Below are positions 5,545-7,676 of a DNA stretch of 7,676 bases, piece after piece. Each line of letters opens with the position of its first letter. The stretch's first letter is position 1. The notes beneath the pieces are model-generated. The model saw only the letters and a program-made list of their open reading frames with translations, ran no database searches and had not been told where the DNA came from. Position numbers and translations under genes: made by a program. The DNA is taken from NCBI GenBank assembly GCA_910588745.1, contig CAJURK010000076.1, positions 1 to 7,676 on the forward strand, in the 5' to 3' direction. Origin of the DNA: an uncultured Dorea sp. (GTDB lineage Bacteria > Bacillota > Clostridia > Lachnospirales > Lachnospiraceae).

Positions 5545-6456
5545 ATGACGAAAATAATTGGAGTGAGATTCCGCACGGCGGGCAAAGTGTACTTTTTTGC
5601 GCCGGGGAAATTTGATGTCCATGTAGGAGATAAAGTAATTGTGGAGACGGCAAGGGGTGTAGAAATCGGTTCGGTTGTGACCGGAGTGCAGGAAATAGAC
5701 GACGGGAAGATCGTGCAGCCGCTGAAACCGGTTATCCGAATTGCCACGCAGGAGGATAGGCGTAAGGAGACGAAGAACCGGGAGCGGGAGAAAGAGGCGT
5801 TTGCAATTTGTCTGGAGAAGATTCGCAAGCACGGTTTGGATATGAAGCTGATTGATGCGGAATATACTTTCGATAATAATAAAGTGCTGTTTTATTTTAC
5901 CGCGGATGGGAGAATTGATTTCCGGGAGCTGGTAAAGGATTTGGCGGGGGTGTTCCGAACCCGGATTGAGCTGCGGCAGATAGGGGTGCGCGATGAGACA
6001 AAGATCCGGGGCGGACTTGGTATCTGCGGGAGGACGCTATGCTGCCATACTTACCTGACGGAATTTGCGCCGGTATCCATCCGGATGGCAAAAGAGCAGA
6101 ACTTGTCCCTGAATCCCACTAAGATTTCCGGAGTATGCGGAAGGCTTATGTGCTGTCTGACCAATGAGGAAGAGACGTATGAGGAGCTGAACAGTCACCT
6201 GCCTTCAGTGGGGGATTATGTGACGACTCCCGAACGGCTCAAAGGGGAGGTTCATTCTGTGAATGTACTCCGTCAGCTTGTGAAGGTCGTAGTGGATCTG
6301 GATAATGATGAGAAAGAAATCCGCGAGTATAAGGTTGGGGAGCTTCGTTTTAAACCGAGAAGAAAGAAAAAAGATGTGAGGCTGTCTTCCGAGGAAATGA
6401 AACAGCTAAAGGCGCTGGAAGAAAAGAACGCGGTGTCGAAATTAAATGATGAATAG
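5545..6456 (+). CDS. ricT: PSP1-domain Fe-S protein RicT (YaaT), RNase Y specificity factor
   Basis: In B. subtilis RicT joins RicA and RicF in a complex that carries two [4Fe-4S] clusters and directs RNase Y to certain mRNAs, affecting sporulation, competence and biofilm formation. Here it is 303 residues. The N-terminal part (1-60) opens with IIGVRFRTAGKVYFFAPG. The PSP1 domain lies at about 62-147 and includes a charged helix (68-96). The region after it contains two similar cysteine motifs: GICGRTLCC (159-167) and GVCGRLMCC (196-204). All six cysteines (161, 166, 167, 198, 203, 204) are intact, consistent with cluster binding. A basic C-terminus (270-277) precedes a final helix. AGGAG (5531-5535) lies within the end of holB, nine bases before the ATG. 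RicA and RicF genes are not in the window. The name is secure as a family; the partner set in this organism is inferred. Confidence 0.93.
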   Translation: MTKIIGVRFRTAGKVYFFAPGKFDVHVGDKVIVETARGVEIGSVVTGVQEIDDGKIVQPLKPVIRIATQEDRRKETKNREREKEAFAICLEKIRKHGLDMKLIDAEYTFDNNKVLFYFTADGRIDFRELVKDLAGVFRTRIELRQIGVRDETKIRGGLGICGRTLCCHTYLTEFAPVSIRMAKEQNLSLNPTKISGVCGRLMCCLTNEEETYEELNSHLPSVGDYVTTPERLKGEVHSVNVLRQLVKVVVDLDNDEKEIREYKVGELRFKPRRKKKDVRLSSEEMKQLKALEEKNAVSKLNDE

Positions 6457-7249
6457 TGAATTTGACAATAAAAATGTTTCTATAGAAAGCAAAGGGAGAA
6501 GCAATCTTCTGCGGGAGGGAGAACGTCTGGATGATTTGCAAACCGGAGGATACTATCTGATTCAGAATCCGAAACAGTTTTGTTTCGGTATAGACGCAGT
6601 GCTGCTGTCTTCTTTTGCGAAGGTGAAGAGAGGAGAGCGGGCGCTGGATCTAGGGACGGGAACCGGTATTATCCCCATTCTTCTGGAAGCTAAGAATGAA
6701 GGGCAGTTTTATGGGGGATTGGAAATACAGGAAGCCAGCGCGGATCTTGCAAGGCGCAGTGTTCGATACAATCATCTGGAAGAGAAGATTGAGATAAGAA
6801 CCGGAGATATTAGAGAAGCGGCGGCGATATACGGAGCGGCTTCTTTTGAAGTTATAACGGTAAATCCTCCTTACATGATCGGGGAACATGGGGTAAAGAA
6901 TGCGAACGAGGCCAGATATATTGCACGGCATGAAGTGTTCTGTACACTCAGGGACGTGCTGGAACAGAGCGCGAAACTTCTAAAAGAAAAAGGGAGGTTC
7001 TATATGGTACATAGGCCGTTCCGGCTGCCGGAAATATTGAAAACAATGTGCGAGTGCCGCATTGAGCCGAAGAGAATGCGTCTGGTGCATTCGTATGTGG
7101 ATAAAGAGCCTAATATGGTATTGTTAGAAGGACTCCGGAATGGGAGGCCTAGAATGAAAGTGGAGCCGCCGCTGATTGTATATGGAGCGGATGGACAGTA
7201 TACAAAAGAGGCGCTTAGCATGTATGGAGAAATGAAAAAATTTCGTTAA
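6446..7249 (+). CDS. TrmN6-type tRNA1(Val) (adenine37-N6)-methyltransferase (YabB family)
   Basis: This is a class I SAM-dependent methyltransferase of 267 residues. The E. coli homologue YfiC/TrmN methylates N6 of A37 in tRNA-Val; the Gram-positive member is YabB. ERLDDL (26-31) and FCFGIDAVLLSSFA (45-58) are the family's N-terminal signatures. LDLGTGTG (67-74) is motif I. GGLEIQ (90-95) supplies the acidic residue Glu93, and TGDI (119-122) supplies Asp121. NPPY (140-143) is the catalytic motif for exocyclic adenine N6 methylation. It starts 11 bases inside ricT at a tandem ATG-ATG (6446 or 6449) with no clear Shine-Dalgarno sequence, so it is probably translated by re-initiation after ricT. 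A later start is unlikely because ERLDDL would be lost. The B. subtilis gene yabA, which lies between yaaT and yabB, is absent, and rsmI is not found downstream. The family is secure; the exact tRNA target is transferred from E. coli. Confidence 0.9.
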   Translation: MMNSEFDNKNVSIESKGRSNLLREGERLDDLQTGGYYLIQNPKQFCFGIDAVLLSSFAKVKRGERALDLGTGTGIIPILLEAKNEGQFYGGLEIQEASADLARRSVRYNHLEEKIEIRTGDIREAAAIYGAASFEVITVNPPYMIGEHGVKNANEARYIARHEVFCTLRDVLEQSAKLLKEKGRFYMVHRPFRLPEILKTMCECRIEPKRMRLVHSYVDKEPNMVLLEGLRNGRPRMKVEPPLIVYGADGQYTKEALSMYGEMKKFR

Positions 7250-7296
7250 AACCAAAGATTTTGAATGAAAAGCAGGCGTTAAAGGAATATGAAACT

Positions 7297-7350
7297 AAAA
7301 AACCCTGGAGGAACTCATGCAATTAAGACGTGATTCCTTCAGGGTTTTTT
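7297..7350 (+). terminator. Strong intrinsic terminator, probably bidirectional
   Basis: AAAAAACCCTGGAGGAA (7297-7313) pairs with TTCCTTCAGGGTTTTTT (7334-7350) as a 17-bp stem with a single G-U pair. The inner bases TCATG (7315-7319) and CGTGA (7329-7333) continue the stem. It ends in a T6 run on the + strand and, because of the A6 on the other arm, also on the - strand. It lies 47 bases after the methyltransferase stop and between two convergent units, so it likely ends the operon and any transcript from the recombinase remnant. Confidence 0.92.
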
Positions 7351-7433
7351 GAAATTATTAGGAAAGGATAATTAGAAAATCCTAAAGCTGGTTACTTTAA
7401 GAGTATTCGGCAATTTTTCTGGAATAGCTGACA

Positions 7434-7628
7434 TTACAGATGATTTTGACCAGAAATCTGACCCCGAACAGAGAAAACTTCAAGCCGTTCCATTTGCTGT
7501 CTTTTTAGTTCCATGGAAGGGTGTACATACCGCTGCAGAGTGATGTTGATATTTGCGTGTCCCAGAATTTCGCTTAAAGACTTAATGTCAAATCCGGTCT
7601 CAATACATCTGGTAGCAAACGTATGCCG
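7434..7628 (-). pseudogene. C-terminal remnant of a tyrosine recombinase/integrase
   Basis: On the - strand 64 codons, ending in TAA (7434-7436), read as the end of a phage-type or conjugative-element tyrosine recombinase. It begins RHTFATRC, which contains the Arg of the box II H-x-x-R. GHANINITLQRYVH follows, with the third-box His at residue 24 and the nucleophile Tyr at residue 34, and then a Lys/Arg-rich final helix. The catalytic Arg of box I and the first His of box II are missing. Immediately upstream in frame is TAA (7629-7631), and no ATG, GTG or TTG precedes the motif, so this cannot be a functional recombinase. Removing one A at the break would join it to an open frame running to 7676, but that frame (YTV before RH) only loosely resembles the expected H-x-L-R. 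A junction with unrelated DNA is equally likely. It faces the operon across the terminator and marks a decayed mobile element. Confidence 0.85.
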
Positions 7629-7658
7629 TTACGGTATAATAACGACAAACGGAAAAAG

Positions 7659-7673
7659 CCTTGATTTTCAAGG
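7659..7673. repeat. Short perfect inverted repeat at the window edge
   Basis: CCTTGA (7659-7664) and TCAAGG (7668-7673) flank TTT. It lies just beyond the point where similarity to tyrosine recombinases stops. It could be a small hairpin or part of an element end; the window ends too soon to decide. Confidence 0.3.
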
Positions 7674-7676
7674 GGT

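Noticed and set aside
7317..7352. Mini-ORF MQLRRDSFRVF with GGAGG five bases upstream
   Set aside because: It lies entirely within the intrinsic terminator hairpin; the GGAGG is part of the stem and would be paired. Chance overlap is the simplest explanation.
1..7676. Defence system, CRISPR array, toxin-antitoxin pair, tRNA or rRNA
   Set aside because: No spaced direct repeats, no tRNA-like cloverleaf and no defence-type domains were seen; the coding sequence is mostly housekeeping.

Overview
The window looks like a chromosomal segment of a Clostridia-type Gram-positive bacterium, most likely Lachnospiraceae. The reasons are strong AGGAGG-type ribosome binding sites, a mid-range G+C content judged by eye, protein types typical of that group, and a gene order recalling the Bacillus subtilis yaaO-tmk-holB-yaaT(ricT)-yabB block. 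No species can be named from the sequence.

Layout. Bases 1-118 hold no supported gene. A good extended -10 promoter (119-147) drives mtnN (177-869), the MTA/SAH nucleosidase. A 173-base gap carries a palindrome at the mtnN stop and a -10 box inside an inverted repeat. It leads to an unrecognised 421-residue protein (1043-2308) with a membrane-embedded N-terminal part and a long charged tail. A near-consensus promoter overlaps the stop codon of that gene. It starts a leader of about 137 bases (2340-2476) with pseudoknot-type and mutually exclusive pairings and a lysine-rich short ORF.

The leader precedes a tightly packed operon on the + strand: an Orn/Lys/Arg decarboxylase (2477-3955), a guanylate-kinase-like protein in the place where Bacillus has tmk (3978-4565), holB (4552-5541), ricT (5545-6456) and a TrmN6-type tRNA methyltransferase (6446-7249). 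Junctions are overlaps of 14 and 11 bases or gaps of a few bases. The operon ends at a strong, probably bidirectional intrinsic terminator (7297-7350). Convergent to it, on the - strand, is the C-terminal remnant of a tyrosine recombinase (7434-7628) with no start codon and an in-frame stop just upstream. It is a scar of a lost mobile element.

How the genes relate. The operon mixes PLP-dependent amino-acid decarboxylation, a nucleotide-kinase fold, the replication clamp loader, the RNase Y specificity factor RicT and a tRNA methyltransferase, a housekeeping mix known in this neighbourhood. MtnN and the decarboxylase may share a pathway: decarboxylation feeds polyamine synthesis, spermidine synthesis releases methylthioadenosine, and MtnN removes it. 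The most interesting non-gene feature is the decarboxylase leader. The most interesting unknown gene is the 421-residue membrane protein.
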